From contig NZ_JANAVO010000009.1 of NCBI RefSeq assembly GCF_024213555.1, positions 1-64,000 on the forward strand: a stretch of 64,000 nucleotides of DNA, written 5' to 3'. Both the position numbers and the translations under genes were made by a program. Position 1 is the stretch's first letter; the number at the start of each line of letters is the position of its first letter. Of the stretch, positions 36,795-45,240 are shown piece after piece. Source of the DNA: Allokutzneria sp. A3M-2-11 16. GTDB taxonomy: Bacteria > Actinomycetota > Actinomycetes > Mycobacteriales > Pseudonocardiaceae. The notes beneath the pieces were generated by a model, which was given only the letters and a program-made list of their open reading frames with translations, made no database searches and was not told where the DNA came from.

Positions 36795-37445
36795 ATGATC
36801 CGGGTGATCGTCGCCGACGACGAACAGCTGGTCCGCGCGGGCATCAAGCTCGTGCTCTCGTCCGCGCCGGACATCGAGGTGGTCGCCGAGGCCGCGGACG
36901 GGCGGGCCGCGGTCACCGCGGTGGTGGCGCACGTGGTGGACGTGGTGCTGCTGGACATCAGGATGCCGGGTCTCGACGGCCTGGACGCGCTTGCCGAGAT
37001 CCGCAGGCTCTCGCCGAGGACGAGGGTGGTCATGCTCACCACCTTCGGCGAGAGCGGCAACATCGAGCGGGCCCTCGACGCGGGCGCGGTCGGCTTCCTG
37101 CTCAAGGACCGTGCCGCGGAGGAGCTGATCAGTGCGGTGCGGGCGATCGCGGCGGGCGAGGCGTTCCTGTCCCCCTCGGTGACGAAGTGGGTGATCGGCC
37201 GCAGCGGGGGCGCGAGCGCGGGCTCCCGCGCGAGCGAGGCCCAGCGCCGGGTGGCGGCGTTGAGCGATCGCGAGCGGGAGGTGCTGGAGCTGCTGGCCCA
37301 GGGCCTGTCCAATGCGGACATCGCGGGACGGTTGTTCACCAGCGAGGCCACGGTGAAGAGCTACATGACGAAGGTGCTCGGCAAGCTGGAGTGCGCCAAC
37401 CGCGTGCAGGCGGCGATCCTGGCGCACGAGGCCGGGCTCGGTTGA
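36795..37445 (+). CDS. NarL/LuxR-family response regulator
   Basis: The 216-residue protein has a receiver domain (about 1-120) with the acidic pair DDE, phosphoacceptor Asp54 in LLDIRMPG, Thr82 in LTTFGE and Lys104 in LLKD. The C-terminal LuxR-type helix-turn-helix (about 150-212) shows LSDREREVLELLAQGLSNAD and TSEATVKSYMTKVLGKL. GGAGG precedes the ATG at a usable distance. It is the partner of the sensor kinase directly upstream in one operon and probably binds the TTTCGAC repeats before that operon. The adjacent MFS gene, 71 bases downstream in the same direction, is a possible target or co-transcribed gene. Confidence 0.93.
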   Translation: MIRVIVADDEQLVRAGIKLVLSSAPDIEVVAEAADGRAAVTAVVAHVVDVVLLDIRMPGLDGLDALAEIRRLSPRTRVVMLTTFGESGNIERALDAGAVGFLLKDRAAEELISAVRAIAAGEAFLSPSVTKWVIGRSGGASAGSRASEAQRRVAALSDREREVLELLAQGLSNADIAGRLFTSEATVKSYMTKVLGKLECANRVQAAILAHEAGLG

Positions 37446-37516
37446 GCCCTTCACAACCGGTGGTTGTGCGGTGGTTGTTTGCCCCGGGCGTCGTTCGCTG
37501 GCTTTGATCTCTCGCT

Positions 37517-38695
37517 GTGTGGTGGCTCTGGACGGCGTACGCGGTGAGCACGGCGGGCACGTGGCTCGCGTTCGACGCGTTCCCCATGATCGCGATCCTG
37601 GTGCTCGACGCGGGCCCGGCTCAGGTGTCCGCGTTGGCGGCGGCGGGTCTGGCGGTGGGCGCGGTGCTGGCGGTTCCGCTCGGCCCCTGGGTCGAGGTGC
37701 GCCGCAAGCGGCCGGTGATGATCGCGATGGACCTGATCCGCTTCGCCGCGGTGCTGAGCGTGCCAGTCGCGTTCGCGTTCGGCCTGCTCGGTTTCGCCCA
37801 GCTGCTGGTGGTGTCGGTGGTCGTCGTGGCGGCCGACATCACCTTCGGCGCGGCCAGTGGTGCTCTGGTGAAGGCGCTCGCGCGGCCGGAGGAGCTGCTC
37901 CGGGTGAACGGGCGGTTCGAGGCGACGACCTGGACCGCGTCCGCGCTCGGGCCACCGTTGGGCACGGCGGCGCTCGGCGTGTTCGGCCCGGTGATCACCG
38001 TGGTGACCAACGGGATCAGCTTTGCGCTCTCCGCGTTCGCGCTGCGGATGGTCCGCTCCGAACCGGCTCCCGTGCGCTCCGGGGCCGCGCGGTTCCGCTT
38101 CGCGGACCTGGTCGAGGGGTGGCGGTTCGTGCTGGCCGATCCCGTGCTGCGCCCGCTGTTCTGCAACACGCTCCTGGTGAACGGCTTGATCATGGCGATG
38201 TCGCCGCCGTTCGCCGTCCTGATGCTCGGAGAGCTCGGCTTCGCCCCGTGGCAGTACGGCCTCGCGTTCGGGGTGGCGTGCCTCGGCGGCCTGATCGGTT
38301 CGCGCCTGGCCCACCCGCTCGTCGCACGCTTCGGGCGGCACCAGGTCATGGTCACCGCAGGTGCGCTGCGCGCGTGTTGGTCGGTCGGGCTCGCCTTCGT
38401 CCAGCCAGGCGCGGGCGGCCTCGTTCTCGTCATCGGCGTCGAGCTGATGCTGATCCTGTGCGCGGGCGTGTTCAACCCCGTGTTCGCCACCTACCGGCTC
38501 GACCGGGTCCCGAAGGACCGCGTCGTCCGGGTGCTGTCCGCGTGGTCGATCAGCGGCAAGGCCACAACCGCCGCGCTGACCGCGTTGTGGGGCGTGCTGG
38601 CCGGGTTCGTGGGTGCGCGCGCCGCGATCATCGTCGCCGGTCTTCTCCTGCTCGCCACGCCGCTGCTGCTCCCCCGGCGTGACACCTCTGTTTGA
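37517..38695 (+). CDS. MFS transporter (drug-efflux-like)
   Basis: The 392-residue membrane protein has about 12 transmembrane helices in two halves and the short loop VEVRRKRPVMIAMDLIR after helix 2, an MFS motif A variant. The layout resembles the MFS_3 enterobactin/macrolide-exporter group. It starts WWLWTAYAVSTAGTWLAFDAFP and ends PLLLPRRDTSV. The GTG start at 37517 lacks a ribosome binding site, so the true start could differ by a few residues. It sits between a two-component system and an erythromycin-esterase-family gene in the same direction, which would fit export or resistance, but the substrate is unknown. Confidence 0.82.
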   Translation: MWWLWTAYAVSTAGTWLAFDAFPMIAILVLDAGPAQVSALAAAGLAVGAVLAVPLGPWVEVRRKRPVMIAMDLIRFAAVLSVPVAFAFGLLGFAQLLVVSVVVVAADITFGAASGALVKALARPEELLRVNGRFEATTWTASALGPPLGTAALGVFGPVITVVTNGISFALSAFALRMVRSEPAPVRSGAARFRFADLVEGWRFVLADPVLRPLFCNTLLVNGLIMAMSPPFAVLMLGELGFAPWQYGLAFGVACLGGLIGSRLAHPLVARFGRHQVMVTAGALRACWSVGLAFVQPGAGGLVLVIGVELMLILCAGVFNPVFATYRLDRVPKDRVVRVLSAWSISGKATTAALTALWGVLAGFVGARAAIIVAGLLLLATPLLLPRRDTSV

Positions 38696-38754
38696 GGGTT
38701 TTCCGGCTTGCTTCTGGGCAATTTGCGCCGAACTGCCAACAGGTACTTCAACGA

Positions 38755-38766
38755 TACGGTTGAAGC
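38755..38766 (+). promoter_or_regulatory. -10 box TACGGT, leaderless promoter
   Basis: TACGGT at 38755-38760 is followed by six bases and the ATG at 38767. No ribosome binding site is seen, so a leaderless mRNA is likely. Confidence 0.5.
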
Positions 38767-40026
38767 ATGGGACTTGAAGACGCTGGCTGGCCGTTCGACG
38801 ACTTCGACAGCGCGCTCGCGAATCTCCTCGACTCGCTGCCCTCGCGGCCCCGTTTGCTCGCGCTCGGTGAGCCGACGCACCTGGAGGAGGCGTTCCCGCG
38901 TCTGCGCAACAGGATGCTCCGGTATCTCGTGGAGCACGAGGGCTATCGGTGTGTGGCGATCGAGAGCGACTGCGTGGCCGGGCTGCTGGTCGATGACTAC
39001 GTGACCGGCGGCGCGGGGTCGCTGGACGATGTGCTCCGGCGCGGCTTCAGCCACCGCGTGGGCGAGTACGAGGCGACCCGTGAACTCCTCATCTGGTTGC
39101 GGGACTTCAACCGGAATCACCCCTTCGCCGACCGGGTGCGCTTCGCGGGTTTCGACGCGCCGCTGGAGATGATCTCCGCCGCGAGCCCCCGGGAAACGCT
39201 GACCGAGTTGCACCGATACCTCGCCGCCCACCTCGACGCGGCTGTTCTTCCTTGCCCCATCGAGGAAATCGACCGGCTCATCGGCGATGACGCGCTGTGG
39301 ACCGCCACCGAGGCGATGATGGACCCGGCGAAGTCCCTCGGTGGTTCCGCAGAAGTGGCGCGGCTGCGCTTGATCGCCGACGACATGCGGGCACTGCTCT
39401 TGGCCGAGTCGCCGCGTTTGATCTCCGCGACCTCGCGGGAACTGTGGCACCGGGCCGCTTTGCACGCGCGCACCGCCGCGGGCCTTCTGCGCTACCACGC
39501 GGGCCTGGCCGACACGTCGCCGCGGCGCATCCCCCGGCTCATGGGTTTGCGGGACGCGATGATGGCCGAGAACCTAGCCGCTCTCCCGTACCGCACGCTC
39601 GTTTTCGCCCATAACAGCCACCTCCAGCGGAGGCTGAGTGTCTGGGAGTTGGCGGGGCAGCGCCTGGAGTGGTGGAGTGCCGGGGCGATCATGTCCGCGC
39701 AGATCGGCGACGAGTACGCTTTCGTGGCTCTGGCAGTGGGTTCCGCACCCCGCCACGGTGTCGCCGCACCGGCCGAGGACACCTTCGAGGGCGTGTTGTC
39801 CACCCTGCCGGGCGACGCGTACTTCTTCGATTCGCGCCGCCTCGCGGATGTTCTCGATGGGAAGATCTTGGCTCTGCGCAAGGGCACCGCGAGCTACTTC
39901 CCGTTCGACCCGGAGCACCTGCGCGACACCGACGGAATCGCGTTCCTGAAGCAGGTGGCCGATCAGAACGGTGCTGGCTCAGGGATCGGGGCCGGTTCGG
40001 CGATCGGCTCCGGTTCGGTTTCGTAG
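38767..40026 (+). CDS. Erythromycin esterase family protein
   Basis: The 419-residue protein belongs to the EreA/EreB-like family, which contains hydrolases of the macrolide lactone but also many members of unknown role. It shows LALGEPTHLEEAFPRLRNRM with Glu35 and His38, then YRCVAIESD with Glu66, FAGFDAP in mid-protein, and FAHNSHLQRR near residue 281, which are the usual metal and active-site blocks. The last 20 or so residues (GAGSGIGAGSAIGSGSVS) are a low-complexity tail that is simply the antisense of the neighbouring DUF222 gene's 3' end; the natural C-terminus may have been lost there. Macrolide hydrolysis is possible but cannot be shown from sequence. Confidence 0.85.
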   Translation: MGLEDAGWPFDDFDSALANLLDSLPSRPRLLALGEPTHLEEAFPRLRNRMLRYLVEHEGYRCVAIESDCVAGLLVDDYVTGGAGSLDDVLRRGFSHRVGEYEATRELLIWLRDFNRNHPFADRVRFAGFDAPLEMISAASPRETLTELHRYLAAHLDAAVLPCPIEEIDRLIGDDALWTATEAMMDPAKSLGGSAEVARLRLIADDMRALLLAESPRLISATSRELWHRAALHARTAAGLLRYHAGLADTSPRRIPRLMGLRDAMMAENLAALPYRTLVFAHNSHLQRRLSVWELAGQRLEWWSAGAIMSAQIGDEYAFVALAVGSAPRHGVAAPAEDTFEGVLSTLPGDAYFFDSRRLADVLDGKILALRKGTASYFPFDPEHLRDTDGIAFLKQVADQNGAGSGIGAGSAIGSGSVS

Positions 40027-41102
40027 ACGCGTCCGGCCGGTGTGTTCCACACGTGCCGCCCGTCCGGCAGGTTCTTGCAGGCCCAGTTGGACTCGTGCTT
40101 CATCCGGTGGTGGTGACGGCATTTCGGCCGCAGGTTCTTGATCGTGGTGTTGGCGCCGTCGAACGGGCAGCAGTGATCGAGGTCGCAGCGGTGCGCGGGC
40201 TGCTGGCACCCGATCGCGGTGCACCTGGGGTAGCGGGCGTGGATCAGTTCCCGTTGCTTGGCCGTGGGCCGGTAGACATTGCTGACTTCTTCGGCCATCC
40301 CGGTGACGGGGTCGGTGAGGATGCGCTTCCAGATGCCACCGGCGGCGACCTCCCTCGCGATCGGGGCGGGGATGGGCCCGTATCCGGCGAGGACGGCAGG
40401 GTCGTCGTTCATGCCCATCAGCGACGTGATGGGCATGGTGAGGTACACCAGGACCTGTCCCGCTGGAGCATCGGTCTCCTTGCCCAGCAACAAGTCCAGG
40501 GTGACGTCGGCGCGCTTCTGGTCGAGGGTGCGGCCGTCCTTGGGCAGGGCGCGGGCGATCTGGTCGATGCGGGCGTAGGCCAGCGATCCCTGGAACGCGG
40601 TCATCATCAGGTTCAGCTGACACATGCCGTCGTCGAGGTTGACCTTCTCGACCATGCGGGCCTTGCGCTTCTCCTCGTGGCGCGCCTCGGCCGCCTTCGG
40701 GTCCAGCTTGTGGATCAACGTCTGCGCGTGCCTGCGCACCGAGGTGTAGGTCCGGGTCGGCGCGTACTCCAGGAGATCCGCTTCGGCGACGGATGCCTGG
40801 GGTTCCTTCAGGAGGCGCACCTGGTCGACGATCAGCAACGCCTTGCTCTCGTCGATCAGCCCTTGCGCCAAGGCTTTCAGCACGGCAGGACGTTCGGTCA
40901 GCTCGCTGGACTGCGACAGCAACCGATCCGCGCCCCGCCGCGAGATGTGCAGGGCGGCCGCGATCTCGTTCTGCACGTACCGATAATCACGGTCGGCGTT
41001 GTGGTCCTGGAAGTTCGTCAAGGATTCCGCGAGTTCCGCTTTCGCCCGGCAGAACAAGCGGTGCTTATCCTCGACATCAGCAAGGAGTTCATCGAGGGAC
41101 AT
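39963..41102 (-). CDS. DUF222/HNH endonuclease family protein (copy 3)
   Basis: The 379-residue protein is a paralogue of copy 1. They share TLIHKLDP, LDDGMCQL, RIDQIARALPKDGRTLDQKR, ADV and the whole HNH end: CTAIGCQQPAHRCDLDHCCP, the CRHHHRMKHESNW cluster and the final IAEPAP...EPAPF. The N-terminal 100 residues differ more. The HNH metal and catalytic residues are all present. The 3' end overlaps the erythromycin-esterase-family gene by 64 bases on the opposite strand. Expression is probably leaderless from TAGAAT, six bases before the ATG. Confidence 0.9.
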   Translation of the reverse strand: MSLDELLADVEDKHRLFCRAKAELAESLTNFQDHNADRDYRYVQNEIAAALHISRRGADRLLSQSSELTERPAVLKALAQGLIDESKALLIVDQVRLLKEPQASVAEADLLEYAPTRTYTSVRRHAQTLIHKLDPKAAEARHEEKRKARMVEKVNLDDGMCQLNLMMTAFQGSLAYARIDQIARALPKDGRTLDQKRADVTLDLLLGKETDAPAGQVLVYLTMPITSLMGMNDDPAVLAGYGPIPAPIAREVAAGGIWKRILTDPVTGMAEEVSNVYRPTAKQRELIHARYPRCTAIGCQQPAHRCDLDHCCPFDGANTTIKNLRPKCRHHHRMKHESNWACKNLPDGRHVWNTPAGRVYETEPEPIAEPAPIPEPAPF

Positions 41103-41114
41103 GCCCCCATTCTA
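41103..41114 (-). promoter_or_regulatory. -10 box TAGAAT, leaderless promoter
   Basis: On the minus strand TAGAAT (41114-41109) is followed by six bases and the ATG at 41102. This matches the spacing at the other leaderless starts in this window. Confidence 0.5.
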
Positions 41115-41236
41115 CCAACGGAAAATAGTGGATCATGTCCCTACGGAGTGAATTTCCCAAGCACACCAACAGTTTCAGCACCCAGGCGCCAAGAAAAGCG
41201 CCTCCCAGCAACAGAAAGCCGCGAACGAAACCGGTC

Positions 41237-41343
41237 GGCTTTACCTGGGGTGCGCGTGCCATACGCTCATCGCGAGGGCCGGGGTTTCATCCCCGTGCCC
41301 CTGAGAGGCCCAAGGGCACGCGCAAGGGGCCCCAGGTCAAGCC
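41237..41343. repeat. Inverted repeat containing the CTTTACCTGGGG element
   Basis: The 23-base element shared with 28978-29000 sits at 41237-41259. About 57 bases later, 41316-41343 carries its near reverse complement (GCACGCGC, then CCCCAGGTCAAGCC). Transcripts would fold into a long stem. The gap between holds a smaller hairpin (GGGGTTTCATCCCC). No gene is supported in 41103-41466. Confidence 0.6.
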
Positions 41344-41364
41344 GACCCCACGCTGGTACCGACG

Positions 41365-41466
41365 CGGGCTGGAAGCCCAGCCGTCCCCACCGCTGGAAGT
41401 CCAGCCCGCGAACGCTGGAACCCCAGCCCGCGCAAGCCGGAAACCAGCCGCGCGAGCTGGAACCCC
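41365..41466. repeat. Short tandem GCTGGAA...CCAGC hairpin units
   Basis: Four imperfect units of about 20-25 bases follow each other: GGGCTGGAAGCCCAGCC, CGCTGGAAGTCCAGCCCGCG, CGCTGGAACCCCAGCCCGCG and CCGGAAACCAGCCGCGCG, then GCTGGAACCCC. Each of the first three can form a small hairpin. They lie just past the stop of the secreted protein gene at 41467 and may contribute to transcription ending. Confidence 0.55.
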
Positions 41467-42957
41467 CTAACACTCAACCAGGTCGATGCCCTTCACGACT
41501 TCGCCCGCCACCACCGAGATCGGCTTCGGATACCAGCAGGCCTTGTCGTTGATCACGTACTTGATCCTGACGTCCTGCGTACCCAGACCGTCCACCTCGA
41601 AGTTCTCATCGTTGTCCGAGGTGCCCCAGGTGATGATGTCCCCGGTGCGAGCGCTAAACGCGTAGACGTAACCAAACGCCGGTTTCCCGTTGCGGTCCAA
41701 GGTGCGCCCGGTGATCCGCCCAGCGGGCACGAGGCTCGCATCGGAGACCGTAGTCCCACCGGCCCACACCGTGACCGGGGTCGCGCCGAACCGGTCCGCG
41801 GCGCCGCCCGACCACTGCGTGGCGTACTTCCCGGTGTTGTGCAAGAACTCCAGCGGCCACGCGTACGGGCCAAGCCCCTTGATCCGGTACTGGCCGTTGC
41901 TGTTCGTGCAGTTCTCCAGGAACCGGAATCCGTTGCGCGGGTCGGCCGCGAACGGGAACACGCAGACGCTGGGGAGCACGGCACCGGCGTTGTCCTTCAC
42001 CGTTCCGGTGATCACCCCGGCCGGGTCGACCGCGATCCGCGGCAGGACGGTGGTTTCCCGAAGCCGCCCGATTCCCTTGTGCGCCTGGCGGATGTCGCCG
42101 GTCCCACCCCGCGCGCCGACCCACTGCATGCCGAAGTTCTTGTCGTTGGGCTTGACGAAGAACTGGTAGGTGTCGGGGTTGAGCGGCCCGATGATCAACG
42201 TCCCGGAGTCGTCGGTGCAGTACCAGGAGTAGTCGCGGTCGACGATGCCCTCGACGGGAACCGTGTGCGGTTCAACGCAAACACCCGTGAGCGGGGCTTG
42301 GGTCCGCGAGTCCACAACGGTCGTGCGGAACGCGGCGGCGGGCCTCAACGCCACGCGCAGCTCCACCGTCTTCCCCTCGACCACCGACGGGCGCAGGTCG
42401 CTGACCGTGTAGTGCGTTCCGGCGGCGTCCCACACTGAAGCGCCGTAGTAGCCGTTGGCGGGCAGGTTCTTGATCAAGACTGTGCCGTCACCGGACGTGC
42501 AGCCCCGCTCGTCCTTCCCTCCCCCGTGAATCCACGCGCACGCGTCGCGAACCGGCGCACCGCTGGTCTCGTCCACGGCGACGAACTTCACCGCGCCGTA
42601 GGGAAGCATCGCCTCGTCGACCACGACCGTGGTCGACGAGGCGACGTCGAAGGTGTCCGCGTCGAAGAAGCTGGACTTCTGGTGCACCCACTGCGAACGG
42701 TCGCCGTAGCTGACCGACAGCCGGTACTTGTCCGGCGCCAGGCCGGTGAACGAGTAGGTCCCGTCCGCCCCCGTCCTGACCGTGGTCGACCAATGCTGGT
42801 CCACATTGGTGATGTAGACCTGGGCGTCTTTGGCCGCGGCGCCCGCGTCGGTGATCCGCCCGTGGACGGTGCCGGTTTCCGGTTTCGCGCCCGCCGGAAC
42901 GGCCGTCAGCGCGGCGACGATCGGCAAACAGGCAGCAACGAAGAAGAGACGTTTCAT
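41467..42957 (-). CDS. Secreted protein with carboxypeptidase-regulatory-like/CnaB-type repeats
   Basis: The 496-residue protein has a signal peptide (MKRLFFVAACLPIVAALTAVPAGA, cleavage near 24). The mature part consists of repeated beta-sandwich modules of the carboxypeptidase-regulatory-like kind, recognisable by G.V.GRITDAG, TGADGTYSFTGLAPDKYRLSV, TGTVKDNAGAVLPSVCV, NSNGQYRIKGL and GRITGRTLDRNGKPAFGYVYA. About five such units can be seen. Cysteines occur in pairs within modules, suggesting disulphides. It has no sortase or lipid anchor, so it is probably released. Such domains usually aid adhesion or carbohydrate or protein binding; no enzyme domain is seen. Confidence 0.78.
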   Translation of the reverse strand: MKRLFFVAACLPIVAALTAVPAGAKPETGTVHGRITDAGAAAKDAQVYITNVDQHWSTTVRTGADGTYSFTGLAPDKYRLSVSYGDRSQWVHQKSSFFDADTFDVASSTTVVVDEAMLPYGAVKFVAVDETSGAPVRDACAWIHGGGKDERGCTSGDGTVLIKNLPANGYYGASVWDAAGTHYTVSDLRPSVVEGKTVELRVALRPAAAFRTTVVDSRTQAPLTGVCVEPHTVPVEGIVDRDYSWYCTDDSGTLIIGPLNPDTYQFFVKPNDKNFGMQWVGARGGTGDIRQAHKGIGRLRETTVLPRIAVDPAGVITGTVKDNAGAVLPSVCVFPFAADPRNGFRFLENCTNSNGQYRIKGLGPYAWPLEFLHNTGKYATQWSGGAADRFGATPVTVWAGGTTVSDASLVPAGRITGRTLDRNGKPAFGYVYAFSARTGDIITWGTSDNDENFEVDGLGTQDVRIKYVINDKACWYPKPISVVAGEVVKGIDLVEC

Positions 42958-43063
42958 GAGTGCTCCCCCCAGGAACGGCCCCCCGGCCGCTCTGCCCTGC
43001 TATCGCCGCCGCGCGACCCGGCGTATCACCTCCCGCGAAAATGACGCCGAGTGCAGCAGTCCT

Positions 43064-45223
43064 CTACTCCGAGTGAAGGCCGGTCAGTGCGTCCGGCAGC
43101 GCGCCCTGGTGCAGTACGCCGAGGCGCTGCGTGGCGCGGGTGAGTGCCACGTACAGCTCGGCCGCACCGCGCGGGCCGTCGGCGAGAATGCGCTCCGGGT
43201 AGACCACGAGGACGGCGTCGAACTCCAGTCCCTTCGTCTCCGACGCGGGCACCGTGCCCGGCACACCAGGCGGACCGATCACGACGCTCGTACCGGCGCG
43301 ACCGGCTTCGTCTCGGACGAATTCCTCGATGGCGCCGGACAGTTCGTCGTCGGTGACCCGCCTAGCCCACGGTTGCACACCGCACGCGCGCACGGACTCC
43401 GGCGGCTTGACGCCGGGCGCGAACTCCGCCAGCAGCGCGGCGGCCACGTCCATGATCTCCGCCGGGGTGCGGTAGTTCACCGACAACGACCGGTAGACCC
43501 AGCGACCGGGCACGTAGGGCTCCAGCATGGCGTCCCACGACCTCGCCCCAGCCGCCGCGCGGCGTTGTGCGAGATCACCGACGACCGTGAAGGATCGGCT
43601 GGGGCAGCGCCGCATCAGCGCCCTCCAGTCCATTTCGGACAGTTCCTGGGCCTCGTCGACCACGACGTGCCGATAGGTCCAGTCCCGGTCCGCCGCGGCG
43701 CGTTCGGCGAGATCCCTCGTGTCGAGCTCGACGAACCGGTCCGCCAGGTCCTCGGCGTAGAGCAGGTCGTGGGCGAAGAGGTGGTCCTCGTCGTCCATCG
43801 AGTCCTCGCGCTTGACGAGGCCCTCCATCACCCCGGCGGCGTACTCCGCCTTCGCTTTCCGCTCCCGCTCGGCGGCCTGCTCCGCCGCCTTGTCGGCCGC
43901 CTTGTCCCGGCCGAGCAGCTCGATCAGCTCGTCGAGCAGCGGCACGTCCGACACCGTCCAGGCAGCACCGTCCGCTCTGGACAGTTCGGGGTCCGCGCCC
44001 GGCGATGAGTACAGCTCCGCCAGCAGCTCTTCCGGCTTCAGGATCGGCCACAGCGCGTCGATCGCGCCGGTGAACTTCTCGTCCTCGGCGAGATCCTTGA
44101 CCAGCCCCGTCCGCAGTCGCTCCCACTCGTCGCGGTCCTTCCGGCTCAGCCAACCCCGGCTGATCCGCGAGATCGCCCGTTCGGTGAGCACGTAGGTGAT
44201 GATCTCGGTGAACACAGCGCGGGCCTCGTTGTGCGGCAGGCCGCTCGCGCGCGCCTCCTCCCTGGCCCACTCCGCGGTCTCGGCGTCGATCCGCGCCGTG
44301 ACCTCGCCGAGCTGGATGGGCACGGGCTGCTCCGGCAGTCGCTGCCGATCGGCGATCGCCGCCTTGAGCACGTCCAGGATCTTCAGCGATCCCTTGAGCC
44401 GCGCGGTTTCCGGGGCGTCCTCGGCGGTGACGCGCAGGCCGGGCAACAGGTCGCCCGGGGTCATGAACACCACGTCGGACTCGCCCAGCGACGGCAGGAC
44501 GCGGCCGATGTGGTTCAGGAACGCCGGGTTCGGCCCGACCACGAGCACGCCGTGCCGCTCCATCCGCTCCCGGTGGGTGTAGAGCAGGTACGCGACGCGG
44601 TGCAGCGCCACCACGGTCTTCCCGGTACCCGGACCGCCCTCGATCACCAGCACGCCGGGGTGGTCGAGCCGGATGATCTCGTCCTGCTCGGCCTGGATCG
44701 TCGAGACGATGTCGCGCATCCCCTCGCCGCGCGGCGCGTTGACCGCCGCGAGCAGGGCCGCGTCCCCGCGCTCTCCCCCGCCCGGGCGGCCGAACACCTC
44801 GTCGGTGAAGTCGGCCAGCTGCCGCCCGCGCGTGTGGAACTGGCGGCGACGGCGCATGTTCTCCGGGGTCACGGCCGTCGCGACGTAGAACGGGCGGGCC
44901 GCCGGAGCCCGCCAGTCGAGCAGCACCGGCCGGTAGTCGTCCTTCTCGTCGAACAGGCCGATCCGGCCGATGTAGGAGGTCTCGTCGTCGACGCTGTCCA
45001 GCCTGCCGAAGCACAGCCCGCCGTCCGCGACGTGCAGCCGCTTCAGCTCCTTGCCCAGGGCGCGCACCTCGTCGTCGCGCTCCATCGCGGTGCGGCCCTC
45101 ACCGCCCAACGCCTCCTTGAGCGCGCCCTTCACCCGCGCGCGCTCGGCGTCCAGCCGCGAGTACAGCCCGGCCACGTAACCCCGCTCGGACCGCAGTTCC
45201 TCGTCATAGCCCTGTTCTGCCAC
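43064..45223 (-). CDS. helR: HelD-like ATPase, probable rifamycin-resistance protein HelR
   Basis: This 719-residue protein is an SF1-helicase-like ATPase of the HelD family, which binds RNA polymerase and frees it from nucleic acid or, for HelR, displaces rifamycins. An N-terminal coiled coil (about 1-62) is followed by QAEQDEIIR (Q motif), Walker A GGPGTGKT at 196-203, Walker B HVVVDEAQELSEMDW, and SVNYRTPAEIMDVA in the second motor half. The ending VALTRATQRLGVL matches motif VI. The GTG start at 45223 is supported by AGAGGGG. The gene lies 17 bases after a GT1 glycosyltransferase behind an inverted repeat resembling the rifamycin-associated element, which is the reason for preferring HelR over a housekeeping HelD. 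The HelD family assignment is firm; HelR is inferred. Confidence 0.8.
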   Translation of the reverse strand: MAEQGYDEELRSERGYVAGLYSRLDAERARVKGALKEALGGEGRTAMERDDEVRALGKELKRLHVADGGLCFGRLDSVDDETSYIGRIGLFDEKDDYRPVLLDWRAPAARPFYVATAVTPENMRRRRQFHTRGRQLADFTDEVFGRPGGGERGDAALLAAVNAPRGEGMRDIVSTIQAEQDEIIRLDHPGVLVIEGGPGTGKTVVALHRVAYLLYTHRERMERHGVLVVGPNPAFLNHIGRVLPSLGESDVVFMTPGDLLPGLRVTAEDAPETARLKGSLKILDVLKAAIADRQRLPEQPVPIQLGEVTARIDAETAEWAREEARASGLPHNEARAVFTEIITYVLTERAISRISRGWLSRKDRDEWERLRTGLVKDLAEDEKFTGAIDALWPILKPEELLAELYSSPGADPELSRADGAAWTVSDVPLLDELIELLGRDKAADKAAEQAAERERKAKAEYAAGVMEGLVKREDSMDDEDHLFAHDLLYAEDLADRFVELDTRDLAERAAADRDWTYRHVVVDEAQELSEMDWRALMRRCPSRSFTVVGDLAQRRAAAGARSWDAMLEPYVPGRWVYRSLSVNYRTPAEIMDVAAALLAEFAPGVKPPESVRACGVQPWARRVTDDELSGAIEEFVRDEAGRAGTSVVIGPPGVPGTVPASETKGLEFDAVLVVYPERILADGPRGAAELYVALTRATQRLGVLHQGALPDALTGLHSE

Positions 45224-45240
45224 AAGCGCCCCTCTACGGT

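Noticed and set aside
38767-40026. The erythromycin-esterase-family gene considered as proof of macrolide resistance or of a macrolide cluster.
   Set aside because: The family has many members without macrolide activity, and no macrolide genes other than the distant PKS are present.
41365-41466. Tandem units considered as a CRISPR array.
   Set aside because: Units are short, imperfect and contiguous, with no spacers of even length and no cas genes.
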